From JAJPXC01 sp964628905 (GTDB taxonomy: Bacteria; Bacteroidota; Bacteroidia; Bacteroidales; Muribaculaceae), in contig CAZVNS010000001.1 in the NCBI GenBank assembly GCA_964628905.1, positions 1 to 64,000 on the forward strand: a stretch of 64,000 nt of DNA, in the 5' to 3' direction. Positions 42,124-51,783 of the stretch are shown piece by piece. Under the pieces are notes generated by a model that had not been told where the DNA came from, ran no database searches, and saw nothing but the letters and a program-made list of their open reading frames with translations. How positions within the stretch are numbered: the stretch's first letter is position 1; each line of letters opens with the position of its first letter. A program made the translations under genes and the position numbers.

Positions 42124-43992
42124 CTATTCGGCGGTGAGTGATGTGCGCACACCGGGAGCCTCACTCCAGATCATGGGCTCGCGGAGCCACAAGTGGTTCT
42201 TGTAAGCGCCCAAACGCTCGAGCTCGGGACGGTTGTACTTCTCCTCGCACTCGGGGTCGTAGTTCAGACGGTAAACCCATGCGTTCTCCTTCTCAGCGTC
42301 GGTCAGGCCGTCAACCCAGTGAGGTGCATACAGGTTGTAGGGGCGGCGCAGGGTCGGGTAAACGATCTCTGCCGAGCCACCGATACCGTACTGGTTTCGG
42401 TTGTTGGAGAAGTGGTAGCGACGCATGTCGGTCCACTGCTCGGGCTGTAGGTACATGGCGATGTACTTCTGCTCCATCAGGTCAGAGAGGGTGTACTCTG
42501 AGGGGTTGAAGAACCAGCGCTCGTTGCCCACGTCGGTACATTTCTTGGTCTTGTCCACGTCCATGTTCTCGAGGAAGGCCTCAACGATGCGCTCGAAGCG
42601 CTCCTTGTCGGTCTTCTGCACGGCCTCGGTGGCTGAGGCTACGTTGCCGTTACCGGGATATGCGCCGCCGTTGTCCTGCAGGAAACGGTCGAGGTGGCGC
42701 TGGATGTTCCAGGTGGTAGCCTCCTTGGCCAGCTCGCAAGCCTTGGTCTTGTTGCCCATCCAGTAGTAAGCCTCAGCCTGGATGAAGTAGAGCTCCTCCA
42801 TGGTGAACAGGGGGTTGTAGGCATCAACACCTGCTGCGTAAGCTCCGCAGTAGAGGTTGGGGTAGTTGGCGATCTTGTAGTCGGTCGAGGGCACGCCGAT
42901 GTTGTTCTCCAGGAAGCGCATCTTCACCACCTTGGTATCGTTGGTAGGCGATGTGGGGCCTTCGCGGGGCACGAACAGCAGAGCCAGACGGGGGTCGGTA
43001 CCGTAACCGTTGTTACCGCGGTTGGGGTCCCACTTACCCTCGTTGTTCTCGTTGCCGGGGTTGAGGATACCCAGAAGGTCCTGCATGAAGAACTTCGAGG
43101 GCACTGAGTTGTCGAGTGAGTTGGCGCGGCTCTCCCATGAGTTGATGATGGGCTTGAAGTCGCTCCATGGGGCGTTCTGCTCGCCTGAGCCGCCGTCGAA
43201 GTTGTAGCGGGGCTCGTTGCCGAACCATGCGCCGTACATCAGGTCGCCGCGGCGCCACTGGTCGATAGCTGCCTGAGCGTTGTCGATGATCTGCTGGCAG
43301 ATGGCCGACGAGGTGTTGACGTTGGGGATGTTGCGGAGCAACAGGCGGGCCTTGATGGCGTATACCAGGCCTTTCCACTTGCTGAGGTCACCGGCGTAGA
43401 TGCGGTCCATCGACACGTCGATGGTCTGGTTGTTGGGGTTTGACACCCACTCAGGGTCCTCGTAGAGGGCGAGCAGCTCGTCGGCCTCCTCAAACATCCA
43501 TGCGTAGATCGATGCCTGGGTGTCGTACTTGGGTGAGTTGCTCAGGTAGGCCTCGGTGCGGGGCATGTCGCCGAAGGCATCGGTGGTGAGCTGAGTCGAC
43601 ATCAGCATGATGGTGCGGGCGATCAGCTCATAGTTCTTCGATCCGATCTCGTTGGCGTTGTCGATCAGGATGTTGGCGTTCTTGCCGATATCGTAGAAGT
43701 GACGGCGCCACTGGGGGTGACGGTTGATGGTGAGGAACTGCCAGCCGCTCTGATAGGGGAGCGAGCCGGTCTGGCTCTTGCCGGTGGTGGTCAAGCACTG
43801 CGACAGATAAACGTAATACTCAGCGTGGTCATAAATCACCTGGTTGGAGTAGAACACCAGCACCGGAAGACCCTGTTTAGCCTCATTGGTGTGTGCAACG
43901 TCGGGGTTGACATTCTCGAAGAGAGTGTCCTCGCAGCTCGAAGCCCCGATGCCCAGAAGCACTACCAGTGAAAAAAGTTTTATCTTGTTCAT
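42124..43992 (-). CDS. SusD/RagB family nutrient-binding lipoprotein
   Basis: The 622-residue lipoprotein (lipobox IGASSC) has the helical TPR-like layout of SusD: NANILIDNANEIGSKNYELIARTIMLM, the conserved TTDAFGDMPRTEA loop (compare FGDVPY), MSTQLTTDAFG, ARLLLRNIPN, and C-terminal MRRYHFSNNRNQYG. It caps the SusC pore and brings the ligand in; 21 bp separate it from susC. Confidence 0.93.
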   Translation of the reverse strand: MNKIKLFSLVVLLGIGASSCEDTLFENVNPDVAHTNEAKQGLPVLVFYSNQVIYDHAEYYVYLSQCLTTTGKSQTGSLPYQSGWQFLTINRHPQWRRHFYDIGKNANILIDNANEIGSKNYELIARTIMLMSTQLTTDAFGDMPRTEAYLSNSPKYDTQASIYAWMFEEADELLALYEDPEWVSNPNNQTIDVSMDRIYAGDLSKWKGLVYAIKARLLLRNIPNVNTSSAICQQIIDNAQAAIDQWRRGDLMYGAWFGNEPRYNFDGGSGEQNAPWSDFKPIINSWESRANSLDNSVPSKFFMQDLLGILNPGNENNEGKWDPNRGNNGYGTDPRLALLFVPREGPTSPTNDTKVVKMRFLENNIGVPSTDYKIANYPNLYCGAYAAGVDAYNPLFTMEELYFIQAEAYYWMGNKTKACELAKEATTWNIQRHLDRFLQDNGGAYPGNGNVASATEAVQKTDKERFERIVEAFLENMDVDKTKKCTDVGNERWFFNPSEYTLSDLMEQKYIAMYLQPEQWTDMRRYHFSNNRNQYGIGGSAEIVYPTLRRPYNLYAPHWVDGLTDAEKENAWVYRLNYDPECEEKYNRPELERLGAYKNHLWLREPMIWSEAPGVRTSLTAE

Positions 43993-44013
43993 TGTAAGGG
44001 TTCTTTTTTGGGA

Positions 44014-47000
44014 TTAGAATGTAACGTTGACGTTGAAGTTGAATGAGCGCAGTGAGGGTACGCTGAACTGGTCGATACCCATCGCACCTGTACCGTAGGC
44101 GGCGGTAGGCATCACCTGGGGGTCTGCGCCGGTGTACTTGGTCAAGAGGAAGAGGTTGCGGCCGGTGATAGAGGCCTTCAGTCCCTTGATGGGGTTCTTT
44201 GAGCCGAGCTTGCGCATCAGGCGGCCGAAATCGTAGGCCACGGTAACGTAGCTCAGACGGATGTAAGAACCATCCTCAATGAAGTTGGACGATACATTAT
44301 AGAAGTAGTTGTCGATAAACTGCTGGTCGATGATCACCTTCGTGGTGTTGGGGCGGTAGGTGCCGTCGCCGTTAGCCACGACGCCTTTGAACACTGCCTC
44401 GCGGCTGCGGTACTTCGACAGGTACTCGCTCTGGCCTGATGAGAACAGTGAGCGGCCGGTGTAGTTGAACACGTCGCCACCCTTGCGGCCGTCGAACAGG
44501 AATGAGAGCGACACGTCCTTCCAGGTGAAGGTCGAGCCGAGGCCGAGCAGGAAGTCGGGCTCGCGGTTACCTACGTAGTTCTGCTTGTTAGGCGAAATCA
44601 AGGGATAGCCGTTCTCGTCGACGAGGATCTGTCCGTCGGGGGCACGCTGGTAGTCGGTACCCGACAGGGCGGTGGTTGACTCGTTGAGGTAAGCCGAGCA
44701 GAATACGTCGCCGTACTGGCCACCCTGGATCTCAGATACATCCTCGGGGAGTGAACGCACGCGGCCACGGTTGAACGAGAAGTTCAGGTTGGCGGTCCAC
44801 TGGAAGTCGGGGGTGTTGAGAATGTCCTGCGATGCGGTGAGCTCCACACCGTAGTTCTCGATTGATCCCTCGTTGCGGGTCTGGAGGATCTGGCCCGACG
44901 CAGGCGATACGCGCACGGTCACGATCTGGTTGTCGACGGTGGTCGAGTAGTAAGCCAGGTCTAAGCGGGTGCGTGAGTTGAAGAAGCGCAGGTCGGTACC
45001 GATCTCCCACGACTTGGTCATCTCAGGCTCAAGCCAGTTGGCTACGCCGTAGATTGGGTTCACACCGAAACCGCCGTCTGGGAAGGTGGGCCATTGCTTA
45101 TAGTTGTCGCTGAACTGGTTGGCAGGAGCGTCCTTACCTACCTTAGCGTAGTTACCGCGGATCTTACCGAACGAGAACCAGTCGTTGTGCCAGCCGAAGA
45201 TCTCAGAGAATACGATACCACCGGTGAACGAGGGGTAGAAGTAAGATGAGTCGCACTGCTTCAGGGTCGACGAGCCGTCGAGACGGCCGGTAACTGAGAG
45301 CTGGATCATGCCCTTGTAGTCACCACGGATCTCACCGAAGTAGCCATACTTGTTGCGCTTGGTGTGGGTCATGGCCAGCTGATATGAGCCGGAGCCGAGG
45401 GTCAGATATTCGGGGTTGACATTGTTCAACGAGTAGAAGTCGCCGCCGAGCAGGAAGTCGTAGCCACCCATGTTGGCCTCGTAGCTGCGGCTCTCGGAGT
45501 ACTCACCACCGAGGAAGAAGTTCAAGTTCCAGTTGTCGTTGATTTCCCACAGGTAGTTGGCCAGCAACTGGGCTGTGGTGCGCTCGCCGCGTGAGGGTGA
45601 GAATGAGTAGGTGCCCTGGCGCTCTGCCAAGTTGGTCTTCTGACCGTCGGTCAGAGGTATGCGGTCGCCGTTCTCGTCCACCTTGTTGAAGTCGCGCTCC
45701 TCGTCGTAGCGGGGACGGCTCCATGAGTCGTAGGTGGAGTTTGACTTATCGTAGCTCACCTTGCCGGTGAAGGTAAGGTTCTTGATGGGCTCGTACTGGA
45801 TCTGGCCATTGATGATCACGCGCTGTGACTCTGACTGCGACCAGTCCATGTAGCGGCTGTAGTAGGGCGATACGGTGGCGCTGATCTGCTGATCGTAGGT
45901 CAGGGCGTCCCAGTCATCGTAGCGGTTCGACCAGTTGGGGTAGCCGGTGAGGGTCTTGTAGTCAGCCATGTCCTTGTTGATGGCCCAGCCGTAGACGGTG
46001 CTCATCGAGTTACCGAAGCCGCGGCTCTTTGAGTCCATGAAGTTGGTAGAGAGCATGATCTTCACGGTGCTCGAGGGGTTCCACTCACCCTTTACGAACA
46101 CGCCTAAGCGCTTCTTGTAGTCCTTGGGCACTACACCCTGGTCGTCGAGCCAGTTGGCCGATGCGTAAGCCGAGAATTTCTCGTTACCACCCGACACCGA
46201 CAGGTCATACTTCTGCTGGAAGCCTGTGCCCAGGAAGTTGTCCACATTATCATAATATACGTCGTCGGAGCGCATCAACGGGCCCCAACCACCGGTAGCG
46301 TTGGTGGTGTAGAAACCGTTGGAGCCGCCGATGTAGCGGTCCTGCAGCTTGGGCAGACGTGCCACCTTGCTGATCTCCCAGCCACCGTTGGCGGTCACGG
46401 TCACCTGGCCTTCCTTACCGCTCTTGGTCACAATCAGGATCACACCGTTGGCACCCTCCTGGCCGTAGAGCGCCGATGCGGCCGCACCCTTCAGCACCGA
46501 CATCGACTGGATGTCGTTGGTGTTGAGGTCGGCCATCGACGAGGCACCACCGCGGACAGGCATGCCGTCGACCACGAACAGTGGCTCGTTTGACTGCGCA
46601 TTGTTGATTGACGAGATGGCGCGCACCACAATCTGCGAAGCAGAGTTGGCCGAACCACCAGAGTTCGAAACCTGCACGCCGGCTACCTTACCCTGCAGCG
46701 AGTTCACGAAGTTGGTCGACTGACCGGCCATCACCTCGTCAGAGTTCAGCGCCTGAACGGCGAAGTTAAGTTTCTTCTTTTCCTGAGTCTGGCCCATCGC
46801 GGTTACGACTACCTCGTTGAGCACCTTGGAGTTTTCCTCCATCTTCACGTTAACCACGCTCTTCGAGCCGACAGCGGCCGACACGGGTTTCATACCGATG
46901 TAAGAGAAGTTCAGGACTGCTTTGTCTGAGCTTACCTCGATTGAATACTTTCCGGCAAAGTCGGTAGCGGTGGCCGTAGTGGAGCCCTTGACCTGCACGG

Positions 47001-47115
47001 TAACACCAATCAGAGGCTCACCGTCGCTGGCCTGCGTCACTGTTCCGGTCACGGTGCGGGCATAACCCACTACCGCGAAGAGGGAAAATAACAGAAGCAA
47101 TAGCTGTTTTTTCAT
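44014..47115 (-). CDS. SusC/RagA-type TonB-dependent outer-membrane transporter
   Basis: The 1033-residue protein has a signal peptide (MKKQLLLLLFSLFAVVGYA), a carboxypeptidase-like regulatory domain at 23-100 (GTVTQASDGEPLIGVTVQVKG), a plug with LNEVVVTAMGQT and NDIQSMSVLKGAAASALYG, and a 22-strand barrel ending in FNFNVNVTF. It imports ligand across the outer membrane using TonB. It is the promoter-proximal gene of a five-gene locus with SusD, two lipoproteins and GHL10. No adjacent ECF-sigma, SARP or hybrid two-component regulator is in the window. Confidence 0.95.
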   Translation of the reverse strand: MKKQLLLLLFSLFAVVGYARTVTGTVTQASDGEPLIGVTVQVKGSTTATATDFAGKYSIEVSSDKAVLNFSYIGMKPVSAAVGSKSVVNVKMEENSKVLNEVVVTAMGQTQEKKKLNFAVQALNSDEVMAGQSTNFVNSLQGKVAGVQVSNSGGSANSASQIVVRAISSINNAQSNEPLFVVDGMPVRGGASSMADLNTNDIQSMSVLKGAAASALYGQEGANGVILIVTKSGKEGQVTVTANGGWEISKVARLPKLQDRYIGGSNGFYTTNATGGWGPLMRSDDVYYDNVDNFLGTGFQQKYDLSVSGGNEKFSAYASANWLDDQGVVPKDYKKRLGVFVKGEWNPSSTVKIMLSTNFMDSKSRGFGNSMSTVYGWAINKDMADYKTLTGYPNWSNRYDDWDALTYDQQISATVSPYYSRYMDWSQSESQRVIINGQIQYEPIKNLTFTGKVSYDKSNSTYDSWSRPRYDEERDFNKVDENGDRIPLTDGQKTNLAERQGTYSFSPSRGERTTAQLLANYLWEINDNWNLNFFLGGEYSESRSYEANMGGYDFLLGGDFYSLNNVNPEYLTLGSGSYQLAMTHTKRNKYGYFGEIRGDYKGMIQLSVTGRLDGSSTLKQCDSSYFYPSFTGGIVFSEIFGWHNDWFSFGKIRGNYAKVGKDAPANQFSDNYKQWPTFPDGGFGVNPIYGVANWLEPEMTKSWEIGTDLRFFNSRTRLDLAYYSTTVDNQIVTVRVSPASGQILQTRNEGSIENYGVELTASQDILNTPDFQWTANLNFSFNRGRVRSLPEDVSEIQGGQYGDVFCSAYLNESTTALSGTDYQRAPDGQILVDENGYPLISPNKQNYVGNREPDFLLGLGSTFTWKDVSLSFLFDGRKGGDVFNYTGRSLFSSGQSEYLSKYRSREAVFKGVVANGDGTYRPNTTKVIIDQQFIDNYFYNVSSNFIEDGSYIRLSYVTVAYDFGRLMRKLGSKNPIKGLKASITGRNLFLLTKYTGADPQVMPTAAYGTGAMGIDQFSVPSLRSFNFNVNVTF

Positions 47116-47612
47116 AATTACTGTTTTTTGTTTAAATTCATGGTTTTTGTCTGTTACACAATGATTTATTATCCGGTCGAGTTGATCATCCGGAAGCCCT
47201 GAACTTAAACATCTCGTCGCTGATTGGCCATTGAGGCGGTCGAGGGGCTGCGCACTGTGTCGTTAGATTAGTTTAACCATGGCCGTGCCAAACCGTTAAT
47301 GCCCTATGCCGCCCTCCTTCGATAGGTTGTCTGAGATAAATGTGCTACTGTGTTGTTTAAGGGATGTTTTATGTCAAGTCGTCCGGATTTTGCCCATGGG
47401 GACTCGTCCCCTCAGCTTTATTGCTACAAATCTACTACTTTTATTTAATATTCACACACATTTCAAGTGTTAATTCTCCACTTTTTAACATTAAAAACAT
47501 TTTTTTGTGCCTTTGGGCGTCTTTTTTGCCTAAAATAGTTAAAAATACCTTACGCTCCATTAACTAAGCAAGCAGGGTCACCCCCTGTAGCGTCCGCGCT
47601 CCGATAGGCGCA
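47116..47612. other. Upstream region of the SusC/D locus
   Basis: About 500 bp without a gene. On the minus strand TAGATTTG at 47427-47434 fits the -7 consensus but lacks a clear -33 partner; if used, the leader would be about 300 nt, which is long but known for SusC mRNAs. The rest is AT-rich with no identifiable riboswitch. Confidence 0.4.
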
Positions 47613-47645
47613 GCGCCACTGTGCCCGACGGTTCCGCCGCCGGGA
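47613..47645 (+). repeat. Dispersed GC-rich hairpin repeat, copy D
   Basis: GCGCCACTGTG then CCCGACGG, loop TTCCG, CCGCCGGG (one mismatch in the stem). It runs directly into the C-run/G-run element. Confidence 0.72.
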
Positions 47646-47678
47646 GCCTCCCCCTCGTGGGGGATTGAGGGGGGTTAG
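47645..47678 (-). terminator. C-run/G-run element overlapping a stop codon
   Basis: On the minus strand the element supplies the TAA stop of the membrane protein gene (47675-47677) and continues CCCCCCTCAATCCCCC-ACGAGGGGG. It matches the one after purB (21691-21723). Confidence 0.6.
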
Positions 47679-48064
47679 CTGGGCTCGGTGTAGAGCACGG
47701 CGTTCTCGTCGACCTGGTCGAAGCCGAGGGGCTCGTCGGAGTCGGAGTCGTCGGCAGTCGACACCACCACCTCGCGGTCGAGGTCGTCGCCGAGGTTGGC
47801 GGCGGGGATGGCGGCGGGGATGGCGCTGTCGGAGGTGTCGGCGCTGTCGCTACCCTCGAGGGCTTCGGAGGCCGATGCCTCATCGGAGATCTCGCGCACG
47901 CCCGAGGCGTCGGTGACGCTTAGCGATTTGAGGTTGGTGTCGTAAGCCTCCTCCATTTCCTTGTCCTCTTGGTCGCTGATGCTCAGATAGATGCTGTAGC
48001 CGGTGACGATTACGCACACGGCGATGAAGATGTAGCCTATGGCCCGTAGTATCTTTGAGTTCAT
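47675..48064 (-). CDS. Small single-pass membrane protein with acidic tail
   Basis: The 129-residue protein (ATG 48064) has one hydrophobic helix at residues 6-25 (LRAIGYIFIAVCVIVTGYSIY) and a long, very acidic tail rich in Asp, Ser and Ala, with no known domain. It follows recO by 36 bp on the same strand; a function cannot be proposed. The longer ORF start at 48094 precedes the natural signal-anchor. Confidence 0.6.
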   Translation of the reverse strand: MNSKILRAIGYIFIAVCVIVTGYSIYLSISDQEDKEMEEAYDTNLKSLSVTDASGVREISDEASASEALEGSDSADTSDSAIPAAIPAANLGDDLDREVVVSTADDSDSDEPLGFDQVDENAVLYTEPS

Positions 48065-48100
48065 ATCGTAGTAGGTTTTGCGCGAAGTTAACATTTTTTC

Positions 48101-48826
48101 TTAAAAAAGCTGTCGTAGTACCTCGAGCGATTGCAGGCGGCCGGTGTTGACCTCGTGCAGGCGGTAGTAGGCGATGATGCGGTCAATGATATAGTTGCGC
48201 TGCCCGGCGGTGAGATGCAGGCGCGAGAGGGTGCGAGGGTTGAGGCGACGCAGCAGGTTGAGCACGCGCGCCTCGTCGGGGGTGAGGTAGTGGTCGTGCA
48301 TCGGGGGTGTGGGGCGGAACGCGCCGTCGACCTCATCGAGCCAGTAGCCGCGCCGGTAAGAACCCCAGTCAGGCTCGATGCCGAGGAAGTGGCTCAGGCG
48401 CACCATGGTGAGCAGGTGGAAGTTGGCTGCTCCGGCACCGAGGGTGCTGAGCTCGCTGGCGGTGTGGGCCACGAAGTCGTAGAGCAGCTGGTCGGGCTGC
48501 TGCTCGCGGAGCGCGGCGTCGAACAGGTCGGCCAGGAATTGCGCCAACGCTCCCTTGACCGGCGAGGTGAGGATCGCGGCGGCAGACATGTCGAGGGGCT
48601 GCACGTCGCGCAGGTGGTGGAGCTCGCGGCCGGGGGCGACGGACACCACGCAGCGCACGGCGGCAAGTGGCGTGAGCAGGGCTCGGCGACGGCGCGCCTC
48701 ACGGCCGTCGCCGGCGGGGGTTACGCAACCGATGGCGCCCAACGCGGGGGTGTAGAGGCGCAGTATGGAGTGCTTGTCGCTATGGCGCAAGAGCCTCAGC
48801 ACGATTGCCTCTACGGAGTGGTACAT
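48101..48826 (-). CDS. recO: DNA repair protein RecO
   Basis: The 241-residue protein has the RecO N-terminal OB fold (SVEAIVLRLLRHSDKHSILRLYTPALG) and helical C-terminal domain (GAGAANFHLLTMVRLSHFLGIEPDW). The zinc cysteines of some RecO proteins are absent, as is common in Bacteroidota. It loads RecA on SSB-coated gaps with RecR. It overlaps the upstream glycosyltransferase gene by 16 bp. Confidence 0.93.
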   Translation of the reverse strand: MYHSVEAIVLRLLRHSDKHSILRLYTPALGAIGCVTPAGDGREARRRRALLTPLAAVRCVVSVAPGRELHHLRDVQPLDMSAAAILTSPVKGALAQFLADLFDAALREQQPDQLLYDFVAHTASELSTLGAGAANFHLLTMVRLSHFLGIEPDWGSYRRGYWLDEVDGAFRPTPPMHDHYLTPDEARVLNLLRRLNPRTLSRLHLTAGQRNYIIDRIIAYYRLHEVNTGRLQSLEVLRQLF

Positions 48827-50091
48827 GAGGGTGTGGTGAGGCGGTAAAAGAGGTCGATGTATTGGCGGGCTACGACCGAGGCCTTAAACTTGCGCTCCAC
48901 CTCGGCGTGGAGGAAGTCGCGGTCGACGGGGTGCTCGATGGCCCAGACGATGCCGCGGGCCAGCTCGCGGGAGTCACCCACGGGGGCGAGGTAGCCCGAG
49001 CGCAGGTGGTCGATGATGTCGCGCTGACCGCCGTTGTCGAAGCTCACGGGGATGGCGCCTCCGGCTTGTCCCTCGATCAGTGTGCCGGGGAGTGTCTCGA
49101 CGAGCGACGACGACAGCACCACCTCAGCCGAGGCGTAGAGCTGGCGCAGCATCTTGGGGTCGTTGACGCGCCCGAGGTAGCGGTAAGGGAAGCGCAGGTC
49201 CGACAGCGCCTGGGGGTTGCGCAAGTTGCCGTAGAACACGGCCAGAGCGTGGTTAGCGATGTCAGGGCGGTTGTCGAAGAGGTAGTTAAGTGCTTCGATG
49301 GCGTAGGGAAGCCCCTTCACGGGATCATCGAGGCGCGCGGCTCCCATCACGATGAGGGTGCGGGAGTAGTCGATGCTGAACATCTGCACCTGATGTGTAG
49401 GGTGCGCCATGAAGAAGTCGATGGGGAAGGCGTTGGGTATCACCTCGATGTCGCGCCCATGGAGCAGCGACGAGCGTTCGGCCTGTTCGGCGAGCCAGTG
49501 CGACACGGGCACGAAAGTGAAGCGACCGGAGTCGTAGAGCCGCTGCTTACGGGCGTTGACGCGGGCCGAGGCGTCGTGCGGACCCCGGCGGCGCAGCAGG
49601 GGGCAGTCGCCGCAACCGCGGGTGAAGTGGCCGCACTCGCGGGCGTGGTGGCACACTCCGGTCATGGGCCACATGTCGTGCATGGTCCACACGATGGGTT
49701 TGCCCGGGGCGGCGAGTCGGCGCAGCCCCTTAATCGACAGCAGCCCCTGGTTGATCCAGTTGAGGCATATCACATCTGCCTCGGCCACAAGGGGGTTGCT
49801 CGACAGGTCGTAGCCGTGGGTGGCTGTGGAGATCTCAAAGAGGCGCTTGCGGTCGAAACCGTTGGCGATTGCTCCTGAGGCGGCTTCAGCCATGAAGTTG
49901 ATGGAGCGGCGGAAGCGCGAGGAGATGGTGTGGATCGACTCGTCGTCGGTGGTCTTGGTGTAAACCACCATGGAGGCGTCGACCCCCTCTTCGCGCAGGG
50001 CGCGCATCAGGCGGGTGGTCACCACCGACGCTCCGCCAAGGAGGTCGGCATGGTTGATGAGCACTACTTTGAGGGGCTGCTGTGATGACAT
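48811..50091 (-). CDS. GT4-family glycosyltransferase
   Basis: The 426-residue GT-B enzyme begins with LLGGASVVTTRLMRALREEGVD and has the GT4 C-terminal signature SLVETLPGTLIEGQAGGAIPVSFDNGG. A cysteine-rich loop (CHHARECGHFTRGCGDCPLL) is typical of the WcaC-like group of exopolysaccharide or capsule glycosyltransferases. It likely adds sugars to a polysaccharide exported by the neighbouring flippase, 20 bp upstream. Confidence 0.9.
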   Translation of the reverse strand: MSSQQPLKVVLINHADLLGGASVVTTRLMRALREEGVDASMVVYTKTTDDESIHTISSRFRRSINFMAEAASGAIANGFDRKRLFEISTATHGYDLSSNPLVAEADVICLNWINQGLLSIKGLRRLAAPGKPIVWTMHDMWPMTGVCHHARECGHFTRGCGDCPLLRRRGPHDASARVNARKQRLYDSGRFTFVPVSHWLAEQAERSSLLHGRDIEVIPNAFPIDFFMAHPTHQVQMFSIDYSRTLIVMGAARLDDPVKGLPYAIEALNYLFDNRPDIANHALAVFYGNLRNPQALSDLRFPYRYLGRVNDPKMLRQLYASAEVVLSSSLVETLPGTLIEGQAGGAIPVSFDNGGQRDIIDHLRSGYLAPVGDSRELARGIVWAIEHPVDRDFLHAEVERKFKASVVARQYIDLFYRLTTPSCTTP

Positions 50092-50111
50092 ATATTAAAT
50101 ATGTGTGGGGG

Positions 50112-51695
50112 CTATTCGCTTTTGGAAATCAACGGGAGGTGTTCGCAGCGTAGCACCACGCCGATGTAGAGGGCGAGCAGCGTGGTGCGCAGGGCCAGGG
50201 TGGCCCACTCGTAGGGGGTGTCGGCCAGGTAAACACCTATTATATATAGGGCGGTGGCGAGCAGGGTGTACAGGCCGATGCGGCGCAGGGGGTAGTGGAT
50301 GGGGTAGTAGTGACGCCCCACGAAGTAGCTCACCACCATCACCGCGAAGTAGCTGATCAGGGCGGCCCAGGCCGAACCGATATAGCCGTTGGGGATGCCG
50401 ATGGCGGGCACGAGCCAAACGTTGAGGCCCAACATCAGCACGAAGCACAGCACCGACAGGTACATACCCCACTGAGTTCGGTCGGTGAGCTTGTACCACA
50501 GCGACAGGTTGAAGAACACGCCGAAACATAGCTCGGCGGCCATCATGATGGGCACCACGGCCAGTCCGGCCCAGTAGCCGGGCGACACAAAGTGCTTCAG
50601 TATAGGCAGATAGTACATCACACCGAGGAATATCAGCAATCCGAAGATGATGAAGTACTTCATGGCGTCGGAGTAGGACCGCAACCGGGCGCGGTTGTCG
50701 CCGCCGCGGGCCTGGGCGAAGATGAAGGGCTCGTAGGCGTAGCGGAAGGCCTGGGTGAACATCACCATCACGATGGCTATCTTGATGTTGGCACCGTAGA
50801 TACCCACCATCGCGCGGGCGGCCTCGGGGGCGCCCTTGAAGAGGTAGGGGATGATCATCTGGCCCATATTCTGGCTCAGGATACCGGCCACGCCGAGGAT
50901 CAGCAGCGGCCACGAGTATCGCAGCATGCGCCCAAGCAGTCCGCGGCTGAAGCGGTAGCGGCGGCCGGTGAGCTGCGGCAGCAGGCACAGCAGCACGACG
51001 AGGGTCGAGAGTATGTTGGCCACGAATATCCACCCGATGCCGAAGGCCTTACCACCAAGGGGCTCGTAGAACCAGCTCACCAGCGCAGGAGACGACTGCA
51101 TCAGCGCCGGACATCCTAACAGGAAGAGGAGGTTGAGGCCGATGTTGAGACCTACGTTGAGTAGCTTGATGGTGGCGAACCGCACAGGGCGCTTGCTGTA
51201 GCGCAGGTAGGCGAAGGGGAGGTTGGTGAAGGCGTCGATGGCCACGGTGACCCCAAGGAGCCACACATACTCGGGATGCCGCGGCAGCAGCAGGGCCGAC
51301 GAGATGGGGCTGATGAAGGCCGTCAGCAGCAGGATGAAGGCTGCGGAAGTGGTGCCCACGGCGATGAGCGACGTGGTGTAGACGCACCCGGGGTCAGCCT
51401 CGCGGTTGGCGAAACGGAAAAATCCGGTCTCCATGCCGTAATTGAGCACCACCAACGCCACGGCGGTGAAGCTGTAGAGGTAGCTCACGATGCCGTATTC
51501 GTCGGCGGGGAACAGGTAGACGTACAGCGGCACCAGGCACCAGTTGAGGAAGCGCCCGATGATGCTCGACAGCCCATAGATGGCTGTGTCCTTGGCCAAT
51601 GACTTTACTCCCGACAAAGCTTTACTACTTTTAGTGGTTGTTTCTTGCTGCTTTTTTGCGAATATTTTCAGCAAATGTATACTATTTGCGCGCAT
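50112..51695 (-). CDS. Polysaccharide flippase (Wzx/MATE-like)
   Basis: The 527-residue membrane protein has about 14 helices of the polysaccharide-synthesis flippase family: IYGLSSIIGRFLNWCLVPLYVYLF at the start and LNVGLNIGLNLLFLLGCP centrally. It flips lipid-linked oligosaccharide across the inner membrane. I choose ATG 51695; an ORF extending to 51989 is a shadow of the divergent gene, and TAATTTTG at 51723-51730 on the minus strand is a -7 box just upstream. Confidence 0.9.
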   Translation of the reverse strand: MRANSIHLLKIFAKKQQETTTKSSKALSGVKSLAKDTAIYGLSSIIGRFLNWCLVPLYVYLFPADEYGIVSYLYSFTAVALVVLNYGMETGFFRFANREADPGCVYTTSLIAVGTTSAAFILLLTAFISPISSALLLPRHPEYVWLLGVTVAIDAFTNLPFAYLRYSKRPVRFATIKLLNVGLNIGLNLLFLLGCPALMQSSPALVSWFYEPLGGKAFGIGWIFVANILSTLVVLLCLLPQLTGRRYRFSRGLLGRMLRYSWPLLILGVAGILSQNMGQMIIPYLFKGAPEAARAMVGIYGANIKIAIVMVMFTQAFRYAYEPFIFAQARGGDNRARLRSYSDAMKYFIIFGLLIFLGVMYYLPILKHFVSPGYWAGLAVVPIMMAAELCFGVFFNLSLWYKLTDRTQWGMYLSVLCFVLMLGLNVWLVPAIGIPNGYIGSAWAALISYFAVMVVSYFVGRHYYPIHYPLRRIGLYTLLATALYIIGVYLADTPYEWATLALRTTLLALYIGVVLRCEHLPLISKSE

Positions 51696-51722
51696 CTCCA
51701 AACTTTTGTCCCTTAATTGACA

Positions 51723-51760
51723 CAAAATTATGACACATTCGACAAAAAGGTGTAATTTTG
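51723..51760. promoter_or_regulatory. Divergent -7 boxes between flippase and GT2 genes
   Basis: TAATTTTG reads on the minus strand at 51723-51730 and on the plus strand at 51753-51760, followed by CATG. The two genes share one short control region. Confidence 0.65.
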
Positions 51761-51783
51761 CATGAAATTGAATAAACCAAGCG

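Noticed and set aside
50592..51119. Plus-strand ORF antisense to the flippase
   Set aside because: His/Glu/Gly-rich shadow of a membrane protein gene.
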